This document shows positions 8,448 to 16,702 of a stretch of DNA of 64,000 nt, in pieces. How positions within the stretch are numbered: the first letter of the stretch is position 1; the number at the start of each line of letters is the position of its first letter. A program made the position numbers and the translations under genes. The notes under the pieces were generated by a model, which saw nothing but the letters and a program-made list of their open reading frames with translations, had not been told where the DNA came from and did not search any database. Source of the stretch: Micromonospora sp. U21 (GTDB lineage Bacteria > Actinomycetota > Actinomycetes > Mycobacteriales > Micromonosporaceae); the NCBI RefSeq assembly GCF_018070045.1, contig NZ_JAGPYK010000021.1, forward strand, positions 1-64,000, read 5' to 3'.

Positions 8448-8848
8448 CCACCACACCACCCGGGCCACGGGCCCGTCTGACCGGCGGGGTGCTGCTCTGG
8501 TACGGCGTCCTCGGCGGCGCCGTCGCTTGGGCCGTACACGTGGTCGCCGCCTGGGGCCTCGACGAGCTCGCCTGCGCCGCCGGCTCCGACCGCGTCCTCG
8601 CCATGCCGCTCGGGCGGGTGGTCGGGCTCGCGGTGATCGTCCCGGCCCTGGTCACCGCGGGCTCGCTGGCGGTCGCCGCCCTGGCGTGGCGACGCACCGC
8701 CCGCGCGCAGGCCACGGGCACCCAGGACCGGGCGTACGGCCGGTCCCGGATGCTCGCCGTGGTGGGCGTCTGGGTTAACCTGCTGTTCCTGACGATCATC
8801 GTGCTCGGCGGGGTCGCCGTGCTGGTGCTGCCGCCATGTCAGCTCTGA
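8444..8848 (+). CDS. Small membrane protein of the oxidase operon, function unknown
   Basis: A 134-residue protein with three predicted helices (about 14-36, 52-75, 103-127) and a cytoplasmic basic loop. I recognise no named family with confidence. Its position between ctaE and ctaG, with an ATGA overlap upstream and a 13-base overlap downstream, ties it to the caa3 oxidase. It may act like the small subunit IV (CtaF) of other oxidases or as an assembly factor. H28 in helix 1 and the two cysteines (near residues 43 and 132) could be checked for metal or haem handling, but nothing in the sequence proves that. Confidence 0.7.
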   Translation: MTTTPPGPRARLTGGVLLWYGVLGGAVAWAVHVVAAWGLDELACAAGSDRVLAMPLGRVVGLAVIVPALVTAGSLAVAALAWRRTARAQATGTQDRAYGRSRMLAVVGVWVNLLFLTIIVLGGVAVLVLPPCQL

Positions 8849-9750
8849 GCGTCCACCAGGCACACGGGCCCGGCCAGAGCCCGCTGGCCGAGAGCCTGCT
8901 GGCGATGCTCGTCGTCGTCACGGTCTGCCTGCTGGCAGCCGGCTACGGGCGGGGCGTCCAGGAGCTGTGGTCGCGCCGCGGCGCGGGGCACGTGGTCCCC
9001 CGCTGGCGGGTGGCCGCGTTCGGCGCCGGACTGCTGGTGGTGCTCGGCACTGAGCACGGGCCGGCGCACGAGATGGCGGAGTCCTCCTTGGCCGGGCACA
9101 TGGCTCAGCACATGCTGCTCCTGCTGGTGGCCGGGCCGTTGCTCGCGGCCGGCGCGGCGGGGCTGCCGCTGAGCATGGCCGTGCCGCTCCCGCTGCGCCG
9201 GCTGCTCGCCCGCTGCCGGGTGGCGCCGCCGATGCGCCGGCTGCGCCACCCGGGCACGTACGCCCTGCTGGCCGGTGGCGGGCAGACCGTCGTGCTCTGG
9301 TTCTGGCACCTGCCCGGGCCGTACGCGGCCGCGGTCGACCGTCCCGCCGTGCACGCCACCGAGCATCTGTGCTTCCTGGCCACGGCCTGGCTGTTCTGGG
9401 CGCCGGTGCTCGGCTCGCCACGGCACCGCGCCCCCGCCCCGGTGACGGTGCTGCTGCTGGCCGGCACGATGCTGCCCGCCTCGGCCCTCGGCGCCGTGCT
9501 CACCTTCGCCCCGCAACCGATCTATCCGCGGCGGGTGTTCGGCGCCGACCCGCTGCCCGACCAGCAACTCGCCGGGCTGTTGATGTGGGCGCCGATGGAC
9601 CTGGCCGTGCTGGTCGTGGCGCTGACCGTGTTCCTGGGCTGGCTGCTGCGGATGGACCGCGACCGGCCCGACGGCCTGCGCGGGGGGCCGCCACCCGGAG
9701 GGACCCGCCCGATGGCGACCACAGCTGAAGCGGAAGGGGTGGTGCCATGA
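8836..9750 (+). CDS. ctaG: CtaG-like cytochrome c oxidase assembly protein (caa3_CtaG family)
   Basis: A 304-residue protein with about seven helices. It carries the His-rich patches of the caa3-type CtaG family: H-M-A-Q-H-M-L-L (about 88-95), W-F-W-H-L-P-G-P-Y (about 155-163) and H-A-T-E-H-L-C-F (about 173-180). The family is needed for assembly of caa3 oxidase in Bacillus and probably helps insert copper. It is unrelated to the Cox11-type CtaG of proteobacteria. The C-terminal tail after about 275 is Pro/Gly-rich. Its ATG lies within the previous gene, and its end overlaps the cytochrome lipoprotein start by four bases. Confidence 0.85.
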   Translation: MSALSVHQAHGPGQSPLAESLLAMLVVVTVCLLAAGYGRGVQELWSRRGAGHVVPRWRVAAFGAGLLVVLGTEHGPAHEMAESSLAGHMAQHMLLLLVAGPLLAAGAAGLPLSMAVPLPLRRLLARCRVAPPMRRLRHPGTYALLAGGGQTVVLWFWHLPGPYAAAVDRPAVHATEHLCFLATAWLFWAPVLGSPRHRAPAPVTVLLLAGTMLPASALGAVLTFAPQPIYPRRVFGADPLPDQQLAGLLMWAPMDLAVLVVALTVFLGWLLRMDRDRPDGLRGGPPPGGTRPMATTAEAEGVVP

Positions 9751-10139
9751 TGCTGCCCCGCCGGCTCTGGGCACTCGGTGCGGCCCTCATGATCCTGCCG
9801 ATTGTCGCGGTTACCGCCTGCGCCTCGACGGCCCCACCCCCACCACCGGAGTCGCGCAACGGACGGCCCGACCGCGGCGCGGAGCTGATCGCCCAGTACG
9901 GCTGCGGGTCGTGCCACACCATCCCCGGCATCAACCGCGCCGACGGCCTGGTCGGCCCGCCCCTGACTCGGTTCGGCGCCCGCTCCTACATCGCCGGTCA
10001 ACTGCCCAACAACGCCGACAACCTCCGGCGCTGGATCGCCGATCCCCAGGCCGTGGAGCCCGGGACCGCGATGCCGAACCTCGGTATCAGTGCCATTGAC
10101 GCCCAGGACATCGCCGCCTACCTCTACACGCTGGACTGA
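9747..10139 (+). CDS. Monohaem cytochrome c lipoprotein
   Basis: A 130-residue secreted protein. A hydrophobic signal peptide ends at lipobox V-T-A-C (C25), followed by a Pro-rich linker and a class I cytochrome c fold with C53-G-S-C56-H57 and probable axial Met in T-A-M-P-N-L. The fold closely resembles the C-terminal domain of the ctaC fusion, including N-N-A-D-N-L-R-R-W-I near its middle, so a duplication of that domain is plausible. As a lipid-anchored electron carrier it could shuttle electrons between the bc1 complex and the oxidase encoded on either side of it. The gene starts in the ctaG stop (ATGA) and lies 3 bases before qcrC. Confidence 0.88.
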   Translation: MMLPRRLWALGAALMILPIVAVTACASTAPPPPPESRNGRPDRGAELIAQYGCGSCHTIPGINRADGLVGPPLTRFGARSYIAGQLPNNADNLRRWIADPQAVEPGTAMPNLGISAIDAQDIAAYLYTLD

Positions 10140-10142
10140 CCG

Positions 10143-10943
10143 ATGCGGCACTCACGAGCCGCGGCCCGGCGGCTCACCCTGCATCCCCGCCGGATGCTCG
10201 CGGTCGGAGCCGTGCTGGTGCTCGTGGCCGGTCCGGTGGCGCTCGCCCCCGAGCCGACCCCCGGGGCGGCGGCCCCGGCCGCGTCCGCGCCGTCGTCCAA
10301 CCCGGCGGACCGGGGCACCGAGCTCTACCTGCAGCAGTGCGCGAGTTGCCACGGTGAGCAGGGGCGGGGCACGCAGCGGGGCCCGTCGCTGATCGGCGTC
10401 GGCCCCGCCTCGGTCGACTTCCAGGTCTCCACCGGACGGATGCCGCTGTCGCGGGAGGAGCAGCAGGCCCGGCGCGCGGAACCGGTGTTCTCGGCCGACG
10501 ACATCGGCGCACTGGTGGGCCACGTCGGCAGCTTCGGCGGGGGTGGTCCGCAGATACCCCGGGTCGCCCCGGGCAACCTGGCCTCCGGTCAGGAGATCTT
10601 CGCCGCCAACTGCGCACCCTGCCATGGGGCCACCGGCGCGGGCACCGCGCTGACCGACGGCTGGACCGCCCCGCCGCTGTACGACGCCACAGCGACGCAG
10701 GTCGCCGAGGCGGTCCGGGTCGGCCCCGGGCTGATGCCGGTATTTCCCAGCCAGGTGCTCGACGACCAGCAGGTCAACGACCTCACCGCGTACGTGCAGC
10801 GGCTCCGCGGCGAGCGGCTGGACCGGGGCGGCAACCCCCTCGGTCGGCTCGGCCCGCTGGCCGAGGGACTGGTCGCCTGGGTGGCCGTCCTTGGTCTGCT
10901 GGTGGCAGCCGCGCGGTGGCTGGGCAGGAGGGCGGGGGAGTGA
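10143..10943 (+). CDS. qcrC: Dihaem cytochrome c subunit of bc1 complex, QcrC
   Basis: A 266-residue protein with an N-terminal anchor/signal (about 17-36), two cytochrome c domains (C66-A-S-C69-H70 and C157-A-P-C160-H161) and a C-terminal helix (about 240-258). This is the actinobacterial dihaem QcrC pattern, where the second haem replaces a soluble cytochrome c and lets the bc complex dock to the oxidase. The coexistence of this dihaem subunit with a separate lipoprotein cytochrome and a ctaC-fused haem c gives four haem c sites in one operon. The stop overlaps the qcrA GTG. Confidence 0.9.
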   Translation: MRHSRAAARRLTLHPRRMLAVGAVLVLVAGPVALAPEPTPGAAAPAASAPSSNPADRGTELYLQQCASCHGEQGRGTQRGPSLIGVGPASVDFQVSTGRMPLSREEQQARRAEPVFSADDIGALVGHVGSFGGGGPQIPRVAPGNLASGQEIFAANCAPCHGATGAGTALTDGWTAPPLYDATATQVAEAVRVGPGLMPVFPSQVLDDQQVNDLTAYVQRLRGERLDRGGNPLGRLGPLAEGLVAWVAVLGLLVAAARWLGRRAGE

Positions 10944-11803
10944 GCGCGCGGCGTCCCTCGGCGAGCGAGCGGGCGGCCAGTCGCCGGACCGTCGTCGCGT
11001 TTCTGGTCAGCGCCGCCGGGGCGGTGGGCTTCGCGGTGACGTACGCGGTGGGCGGCGACACCCGCTGGGAGGGGGTCTGTCTCGCGGTGGCCTTCGCCGG
11101 GCTGGCCGTGGGCCTCGCCATCTGGGGCCGGCGGCTCGTGCCGGTCGACGGGTACGTCGAGGAGCACGAGGGCTTCGCGCCGCCTCCGACCGAGCAGGCG
11201 ATGACCGCCGCGGTGCTCGCCGCGCCGGACAGCCCGGTGCGGCGGCGGGGCCTGGTCGCCGCGCTCGGCCTCGCGCTGAGCGCGCTCGGCGCCGCCGCGC
11301 TGTTCCCGCTGCGCTCCCTGCTGCCCTTCGGACGGGCCGACCCGCTCCAGGCACGCAGAGACACCCCATGGGGACCCGGCGTGCGGCTGGTCACAGCGGA
11401 CGGACGGCCACTGCGGCTGCAGGACGTGCCCGCCGGCACCGCGGTCGGGATCTTTCCCGAGGGCCACCTCGACACCGGGGACGGCCCCGCTTTCGCGGTC
11501 CGCCTTGATCCGGAACGCTTCTCCCGCCCGCCCTCCGCCGGTCACGTGAACGGACTGGTCGTCTACTCGCTGCTCTGCACGCACGCAGGGTGCCCGGTCC
11601 GGATCTACCTCAAGGGCACCGGGCAGGTGCTCTGTCCCTGCCATCAGTCCTCCTTCGACCTGCTGGCAGATGCCCGGCCGGTGGCCGGTCCGGCCGCCCG
11701 GGCGCTGCCAGGGCTGCCGATCGAGGTCGGACCGGACGGCTTCCTCCGCGCGACCGGTGACTTCACCGTGCCGCCCGGCGCGGGCTTCTGGAGCTCACCA
11801 TGA
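10940..11803 (+). CDS. qcrA: Rieske iron-sulfur subunit QcrA
   Basis: A 287-residue protein with three N-terminal helices (about 17-38, 45-63, 104-127), the actinobacterial arrangement, followed by a Rieske domain. The [2Fe-2S] ligands are C213 and H215 in C-T-H-A-G-C and C232 and H235 in C-P-C-H; the extra cysteines C218 and C234 form the usual disulfide. Reading starts at GTG 10940, overlapping the qcrC stop (GTGA), with a purine-rich GGCGGGGGA upstream. It transfers electrons from menaquinol at the Qo site to the QcrC haems. Confidence 0.92.
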   Translation: MSARRPSASERAASRRTVVAFLVSAAGAVGFAVTYAVGGDTRWEGVCLAVAFAGLAVGLAIWGRRLVPVDGYVEEHEGFAPPPTEQAMTAAVLAAPDSPVRRRGLVAALGLALSALGAAALFPLRSLLPFGRADPLQARRDTPWGPGVRLVTADGRPLRLQDVPAGTAVGIFPEGHLDTGDGPAFAVRLDPERFSRPPSAGHVNGLVVYSLLCTHAGCPVRIYLKGTGQVLCPCHQSSFDLLADARPVAGPAARALPGLPIEVGPDGFLRATGDFTVPPGAGFWSSP

Positions 11804-13563
11804 TCACCGGCCGGCTGGCCCAGGCCCTGGACGACCGGCTACGCCTCTCGCCGATCACCCGCCGGGCGCTGGTGAAGGTCTTTCCCGACCACTGGTCGTT
11901 CATGCTCGGCGAGATCGCGCTCTACTCGTTCATCGCGCTGATCCTCACCGGCGTCTACCTGACCTTCTTCTTCGACGCCAGCTCCGCCGACCGGGTCTAC
12001 CGCGGTGCGTACGCCCCGCTGGACGGCGCCACCACCTCCGCGGCGTACGCCTCGACGGTGCGGCTCAGCTGGGACGTCCGGGCAGGCCTGCTGATCCGGC
12101 AGACCCACCACTGGGCCGCGCTGGTCTTCGTCGCGGCCATCGTGCTGCACCTGGCGCGGGTCTTCTTCACCGGGGCGTTCCGCAAACCCCGTGAGCTCAA
12201 CTGGCTGATCGGCGTGACCATGCTGACCCTCGCCCTGGCCAACGGCTTCACCGGCTACTCCCTGCCGGACGACCTGCTCTCCGGGCTGGGCCTGCGGATC
12301 ATCACCTCGGTGGTGGAGTCGATCCCCCTGGTCGGGGCGTGGCTGGTTTCCCTGGCCCTGGGCGGGGAGTTCCCCTCCGACGAGATGATCCCCCGGATAT
12401 TCGTCGCCCACGTGCTGCTGGTGCCGGCCGTCCTCGTCGCCCTCGTGTCGCTGCACATGGGCATCCTGGTGCGGCAGAAGCACAGCCAGTTCCCCGGTCC
12501 GGGGCGGACCGAGCACAACGTCGTCGGCTCCCGGCTGTGGCCGAGCTACACCCTGCGCACGCTCGCCCTGTTCGCCTGGGTGCTGGCGGTACTGTTCGCC
12601 CTCGGCGGCCTGATCCAGATCAACCCGGTCTGGCTCTACGGGCCCTTCGAACCGGCCCAGTCCACCGCGCCGGCCCAGCCCGACTGGTACGTCGCCTGGG
12701 GTGATGGGGCCCTGCGGCTGTTCCCGCCGCTGGAGTTCCGCGTCGCCGGGCATCTGGTGCCCGCGCCGTTCTTCCCCGGCGTGGTGCTCGGCGGGTTGAC
12801 CTTCCTCGTCCTCTACGCGTGGCCGTTCGTCGAACGGCTGCGTACCGGCGATCGCCGGCAGCACCACCTGCTCGACCGGCCCCGCGACCATCCCGTCCGG
12901 ATGGGCATCGGTGTGGCCGCGCTGACCTTCTACGCGGTACTCACGGTGGCGGCCGGCGACGACATCATCGCCCGCCTGCTGCGGGTGCCGATCTACGACC
13001 TGCTGTCGGTGTTCCAGGTGCTGGTGCTCGTCCTGCCGATCCTGGCCGGGGCGCTCGCCTTCCTGACCGCGCGGGCGCTGCACCGCGGCGGCGCAGCCGG
13101 CGTCGGCGAACTCACCCGCGCGGACCTGCGGCGGGCCGCCCACCGCTCGCCTCACCCGCCCGAGGGCGAGGGTGAACCGGAAACACCCGCCCTGGACAGG
13201 CCGGGGGAGCGAATCGAGCTGTGGCCGGAGGGCGACCTGTGGCGTTGGCGTTACCGCGACGAGGCCCGGCACCTCGTCATCGGCGGGAACCGGGCCCTGC
13301 GCTCGGAGGAGGAAGCGATCTCGGCCTCCCGGCTCGCGTACCCGAGGGTCGACCGGGTGGTGGTGCCCGGACCGCCGCCGGCGCCACCGCCCGGGCCGAT
13401 CCGCGCCGCCCTGCGCCGTTGGGGCCGGGCGGCGGCCGTCGGGTCGCTGCTGCTCGCAGCCCTCGTCGAGAAACGGCGGGACCGCCGGGAGCGGGAACGG
13501 GTGGACGGCCCGACGCCGCCGGAGCCGGCGGAAGAGGCACCGACCGGGGATGGGCGGACATGA
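11800..13563 (+). CDS. qcrB: Cytochrome b subunit QcrB
   Basis: A 587-residue cytochrome b with eight core helices. The haem b ligands are in Q-T-H-H-W-A-A-L / V-L-H-L-A-R (helix II) and F-V-A-H-V-L-L / L-V-S-L-H-M-G (helix IV). The Qo-site segment reads P-D-W-Y, in place of the usual PEWY Glu. After the membrane part (about residue 430) a hydrophilic C-terminal tail of about 150 residues carries acidic and Pro-rich stretches, longer than usual. Start overlaps the qcrA stop (ATGA). It ends the respiratory operon; no terminator hairpin was recognised after it. Confidence 0.92.
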   Translation: MITGRLAQALDDRLRLSPITRRALVKVFPDHWSFMLGEIALYSFIALILTGVYLTFFFDASSADRVYRGAYAPLDGATTSAAYASTVRLSWDVRAGLLIRQTHHWAALVFVAAIVLHLARVFFTGAFRKPRELNWLIGVTMLTLALANGFTGYSLPDDLLSGLGLRIITSVVESIPLVGAWLVSLALGGEFPSDEMIPRIFVAHVLLVPAVLVALVSLHMGILVRQKHSQFPGPGRTEHNVVGSRLWPSYTLRTLALFAWVLAVLFALGGLIQINPVWLYGPFEPAQSTAPAQPDWYVAWGDGALRLFPPLEFRVAGHLVPAPFFPGVVLGGLTFLVLYAWPFVERLRTGDRRQHHLLDRPRDHPVRMGIGVAALTFYAVLTVAAGDDIIARLLRVPIYDLLSVFQVLVLVLPILAGALAFLTARALHRGGAAGVGELTRADLRRAAHRSPHPPEGEGEPETPALDRPGERIELWPEGDLWRWRYRDEARHLVIGGNRALRSEEEAISASRLAYPRVDRVVVPGPPPAPPPGPIRAALRRWGRAAAVGSLLLAALVEKRRDRRERERVDGPTPPEPAEEAPTGDGRT

Positions 13564-13653
13564 CACACCTGGTGGGGCGCGTGGAAGGAAAGGGCCGATG
13601 AAGGCTCCGCCGTCGCCGAGGGTGGCGCGACCGGTGATGTATCACCGATGGAG

Positions 13654-14043
13654 CTAGACGCTAGCCTCGGCGACGGTGCCGATCGCCTCGTCGTCGAGGA
13701 GCGCCCGAACCGCCGCCAGGACCTCCTGCGGATCGTTGGCCATCGCCATACCCGCCTAGGCGAGCAGCGCCGCGGTATCGGCCTGCCGCTGCCGGTCGAG
13801 GTCGGCCAGCAAGTGGTCCACCTCCGACACCGACCGCTCTCCGGACAGCGCGCGGGTGGGCGGCTGGAGGTCCATGAAGTGGCAGAGCAGCCGCAACGGC
13901 CGGTGACCGTATACCCGGGTGCCGCTCGGCAGGGTGGACCAACCGTAGGTGAGCAGCCGCGCCACGGCGCCGTCGAGCAGCGGCGTGGCCCAGTGGGCGT
14001 TGTCGAACAGGCTGTTCGAGGACGCCTCAGGCAGCCCGAGCCG
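13654..14043 (-). pseudogene. Degenerate ORF of unknown family in a 480-base gap after qcrB
   Basis: The gap 13564-14043 has no intact gene. On the minus strand one frame stays protein-like from about 14040 down to a TAG at 13654, but it is broken by an in-frame TAG near 13758 and has no convincing start. The readable part includes L-F-D-N-A-H-W-A-T-P-L-L-D-G-A and, further on, S-V-S-E-V-D-H-L-L-A-D-L-D. I do not recognise the family. Its position beside an HsdR remnant suggests leftover DNA from a lost island. Bases 13564-13653 hold nothing I can name. Confidence 0.35.
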
Positions 14044-14604
14044 ATGCGCGGGGCGGCGTTGATGCAGGCCCTCGCCCGAGTCAACCGTCGATGGGGCGAG
14101 AAGCCCAGCGGTCTGGTGGTGAACTTCCTCGGCATCGCCGACGACCTCACCAAGGCGCTCGCCGAGTACACCCGGACCGACATCGACGAAAAGTCGATCG
14201 GGAAGGACATCAGCGCGGCGGTCGACATGGTGGTTGAGCTGCACGGCGTGATCGGTAGCCAGCTTCACGGCATCAACTGGAAGGCCAAGCGCGACTCGGG
14301 CAGACCGCGTGCCCTCTACCATGCCGCGCTCGACGTCGTGGATTACCTCCGCCGCCCGGAACCAGACCTGGAGGAGGGCAAGCCCACCCTCGCCGATCGC
14401 TACGCCGACACCGTCCGCAAGATCGCTCGCGCCTACAGCAAATGCCCGCGTGAGGACAAGCTCCGGCCACTGCGGACGGACCTGGAGTTCTTCGACGCCG
14501 TACGTCTGTATCTGGCCAAGCTGAGGGCCGAGGAGCGGGCGGAGCGGGGGCTCGCGACGGCGGCGGACGTGGAGCTGGCGATTCGATCGCACCTGGGCGA
14601 ACAT
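14044..14604 (+). pseudogene. hsdR: Remnant of type I restriction endonuclease subunit HsdR
   Basis: The protein-like stretch starts Q-A-L-A-R-V-N-R (about 14062), the helicase motif VI of HsdR (usually QAIARVNR). It continues E-K-P-S-G-L-V-V-N-F-L-G-I-A-D-D-L and ends in a region resembling the helical C-terminal part. HsdR proteins are around 1000 residues with an N-terminal nuclease and two helicase lobes; only about 180 residues remain, lacking nuclease and ATPase motifs. No hsdM or hsdS is nearby. The frame runs without a stop into the next gene, whose ATG lies at its end. It is clearly non-functional as a restriction enzyme. An open frame of this length suggests a fairly recent loss, or it may still be translated. 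Confidence 0.65.
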
Positions 14605-15007
14605 GGTGGCCATGGTGTTACCCAGACGCTTGGCGCGGTTCAACTGGGTCGTCACCAACCGCGTGACCGGTCCGCTGGCCGGGCGGCTGCCCGGCTTCGG
14701 CGTCATCATCCACCGGGGCCGCCGCTCCGGTCGGGTGTACCGGACTCCGATCAATATCTTCCGGACGTCCGACGGTTACGTCGCCGCGCTGACCTACGGG
14801 GTCACCGACTGGGCGAGAAACGTACTGGCGGCCGGCGGCTGTGAGCTGGAGACCCGCGGCCGGCGAGTGCCCCTCACCGGTCCCCGCCTCGTGCACGACC
14901 CCACCCGCCGGGACATGCCGCCGGTCGTGCGCCAGGTCGTCGGGGTGATCGGCGTGACCGACTTCCTCTATCTCGACACCGTGCCCGATGCAGACCACGT
15001 CCGCTAG
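14603..15007 (+). CDS. Deazaflavin (F420)-dependent nitroreductase family protein
   Basis: A 134-residue protein of the DDN/F420H2-dependent quinone reductase family (split beta-barrel). The pattern G-V-I-I-H-R-G-R-R-S-G-R-V-Y-R-T-P followed by R-T-S-D-G-Y-V-A-A-L-T-Y-G and D-W-A-R-N-V-L-A-A-G-G-C-E-L is characteristic. Members bind F420 with the barrel groove and reduce quinones or nitro compounds; the natural substrate here is unknown. The first ATG (14603) is used, and another ATG follows at 14612. The C-terminus ends F-L-Y-L-D, a little shorter than some relatives. It lies at the edge of a decayed region, but the frame looks intact. Confidence 0.8.
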   Translation: MVAMVLPRRLARFNWVVTNRVTGPLAGRLPGFGVIIHRGRRSGRVYRTPINIFRTSDGYVAALTYGVTDWARNVLAAGGCELETRGRRVPLTGPRLVHDPTRRDMPPVVRQVVGVIGVTDFLYLDTVPDADHVR

Positions 15008-15027
15008 GCAGATCTCCGCCGGGCTTT

Positions 15028-15237
15028 CTACCGAAGGCTCGACGGTGGCAGCGAGTCGGCGAGTTCGGCGATAACCTCGGCGTGGCAGCGCTCCGGCACG
15101 CACCAGCAGCCGAGCCGGCGTCCGCGCAGGCCGGCGCGGAGGGCGAGGAGGTCGGGTCGGCCGAGCAGGTACGCCCGGTACTTGTCGAGGATCTCGTTTC
15201 GGGTGCCGTCAGGGCCAGGGCGGTACGGGCCGGACAA
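15028..15237 (-). pseudogene. Truncated DUF4326 gene, N-terminus deleted
   Basis: This 69-codon frame matches the C-terminal 67-68 residues of the intact DUF4326 gene at 25270-25596, with about 55 of 68 positions identical by eye. It keeps the motif G-C-W-C-V-P-E-R-C-H. The first 41 residues are missing. The DNA just upstream (15244-15290) instead matches 25632-25678, sequence that lies beyond the start of the intact copy. So about 140 bases, including the start codon and ribosome site, were lost here. A small hairpin over the stop codon is conserved in both copies (GCTTTC-TACC-GAAGGC here). Expression from the internal ATG is possible but unlikely. Confidence 0.7.
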
Positions 15238-15312
15238 CGGTGGGCGGGTCCATCCACGCCCGACCAGCTTGCCGGTAGGCCAGACTGCATGGGGGAAAGG
15301 CGCCGCGCTCAG

Positions 15313-15558
15313 TCACCTGTGCGACGAGGGATTTACGCGACGCGCCCGTCGAACCGCCCAGAGGATGCCCTGGTGGACCACGACACCGGCGCCGGCGTTC
15401 AGCACGGCCAGCCCGGACGCGGCAGCGATCAAGCCTGGCTCGATGTTCATCGTGTCCGTGGCGACGAGCAGTACGGGCCAACCAACGGCGGAGATCAGGA
15501 GCGGCAGCCACCACCAGCGCCCGAGGAGCAGGCCAACGAGGATCAGGGTCGGGATCAT
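15313..15558 (-). CDS. Small membrane protein, function unknown
   Basis: An 81-residue protein with two to three hydrophobic segments (about 4-30 and 43-65) and a basic C-terminal tail. Start ATG 15558 is preceded by a strong GGAGGGGG ribosome site six bases away, which supports it over upstream ATGs in the same frame. I recognise no family; a two-helix arrangement with W-rich middle is seen in many actinobacterial small membrane proteins. It stands alone between the truncated DUF4326 gene and the pyrimidine cluster. Confidence 0.55.
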   Translation of the reverse strand: MIPTLILVGLLLGRWWWLPLLISAVGWPVLLVATDTMNIEPGLIAAASGLAVLNAGAGVVVHQGILWAVRRARRVNPSSHR

Positions 15559-15697
15559 GGCACGGCCCCCTCCATGTTCCCCGCACCTCCGTCCCTTCAA
15601 GAACGTTTCCCAGACCGCTCCGGCGGCCACGTGAGCTTGTTTGAGCTCCACCGATCACGCTCATGGAACGTGCGAGGCGTACGTCGAGTGGCCCGGA

Positions 15698-16690
15698 TCA
15701 GACCTGCGTGATGACGTTCTTGCCGTACGAGGAGAGGGTCTTCTCCTTGTCGTCATGCATGAGGTAGAGGGCGAAGTTGTGCACCCCGATCTCCTTGAGC
15801 TCCTGCAGCCGGTCGACATGGGCTGACTCGGGGCCGACGAGGCAGAACCGGTTGACGATCTCATCGGGCACGAAGTCGGTGGACGCATTGCCAGCGCGGC
15901 CGTGGTGTGCATAGTCGTAGCCCTCGCGCCCCCTGATGTAGTCGGTCAGGGCCTTCGGCACGACCCCGGAATCACCGTAGCGGGCGACCAGGTCGGCCAC
16001 GTGGTTGCCGACCATGCCGCCGAACCAGCGCAGCTGATCCCGTTGGTGCGCGAGGTTGGTGCCCACGTAAGCGGGCGCGGCCACGCACATCGTGATCGAG
16101 TCGGGATCTCGACCTGCTGCGGTGGCCGCATCGCGTACCGAGCCGATCGTCCAGCGGGCGATGTCGGGATCGGCCGTCTGCAGGATGAAGCCGTCGGCCT
16201 GCTCGCCGACCAGCCGCAGCGCTTTCGGGCCGTAGGCCGCCATCCAGATCTCCAGCCTGCCGTCACGCACCCACGGGATGCGCACCGGCGTGCCGTGGTG
16301 TTCGACCTCGTTGCCCTCGGCCAGCTCTTTGATCACGTGCATCGCTGCTTTCAGCGTGGCCAGGCTCGCCGGCGGCTGGCCGATGACCCGCCGGGCCGAG
16401 TCGCCGCGGCCGATCCCGCACACCGTGCGGTTGCCGAACATGTCGTTGAGCGTGGCGAAGAGCGACGCGGTGACCGACCAGTCGCGGGTGCTCGGGTTGG
16501 TCACCATCGGCCCGACGATCAGGTGCTTGGTTGCGGCGAGGACCTGCGAGTAGATGACGAACGGCTCCTGCCACAGCACGCAGGAGTCGAACGTCCACCC
16601 GTAGCGGAACCCGTTGTCCTCGGCGGCGGTGAGGCCCGCCACGACGTCGCGAGCTGGCGGGTCGGTCTGGAGTACGACACCGAAGTCCAC
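15698..16690 (-). CDS. LLM-class F420-dependent oxidoreductase of the pyrimidine/hydantoin cluster
   Basis: A 330-residue TIM-barrel protein of the bacterial luciferase-like superfamily. It starts at GTG 16690 with AAGGAGAAG just upstream. Features include the N-terminal M-D-F-G-V-V-L strand, the cofactor-contacting M-V-T-N-P-S-T-R-D segment with an adjacent G-I-G-R-G-D-S-A phosphate loop, and the D-G-R-L-E-I-W-M-A-A-Y-G-P-K-A-L region. Comparable genes recur beside dihydropyrimidinases in actinobacteria and are placed in an F420-using subfamily. It is the last gene of the NCS1-ureidopropionase-dihydropyrimidinase operon (12 bases after the dihydropyrimidinase). The substrate is unproven. It could reduce or oxidise a pyrimidine or hydantoin ring, the step otherwise made by dihydropyrimidine dehydrogenase, which is absent here. 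Confidence 0.85.
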   Translation of the reverse strand: MDFGVVLQTDPPARDVVAGLTAAEDNGFRYGWTFDSCVLWQEPFVIYSQVLAATKHLIVGPMVTNPSTRDWSVTASLFATLNDMFGNRTVCGIGRGDSARRVIGQPPASLATLKAAMHVIKELAEGNEVEHHGTPVRIPWVRDGRLEIWMAAYGPKALRLVGEQADGFILQTADPDIARWTIGSVRDAATAAGRDPDSITMCVAAPAYVGTNLAHQRDQLRWFGGMVGNHVADLVARYGDSGVVPKALTDYIRGREGYDYAHHGRAGNASTDFVPDEIVNRFCLVGPESAHVDRLQELKEIGVHNFALYLMHDDKEKTLSSYGKNVITQV

Positions 16691-16702
16691 GGCTTCTCCT
16701 TT

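Noticed and set aside
14044..14604. HsdR remnant as a working restriction enzyme
   Set aside because: It lacks the nuclease and ATP-binding parts and has no partner subunits nearby.
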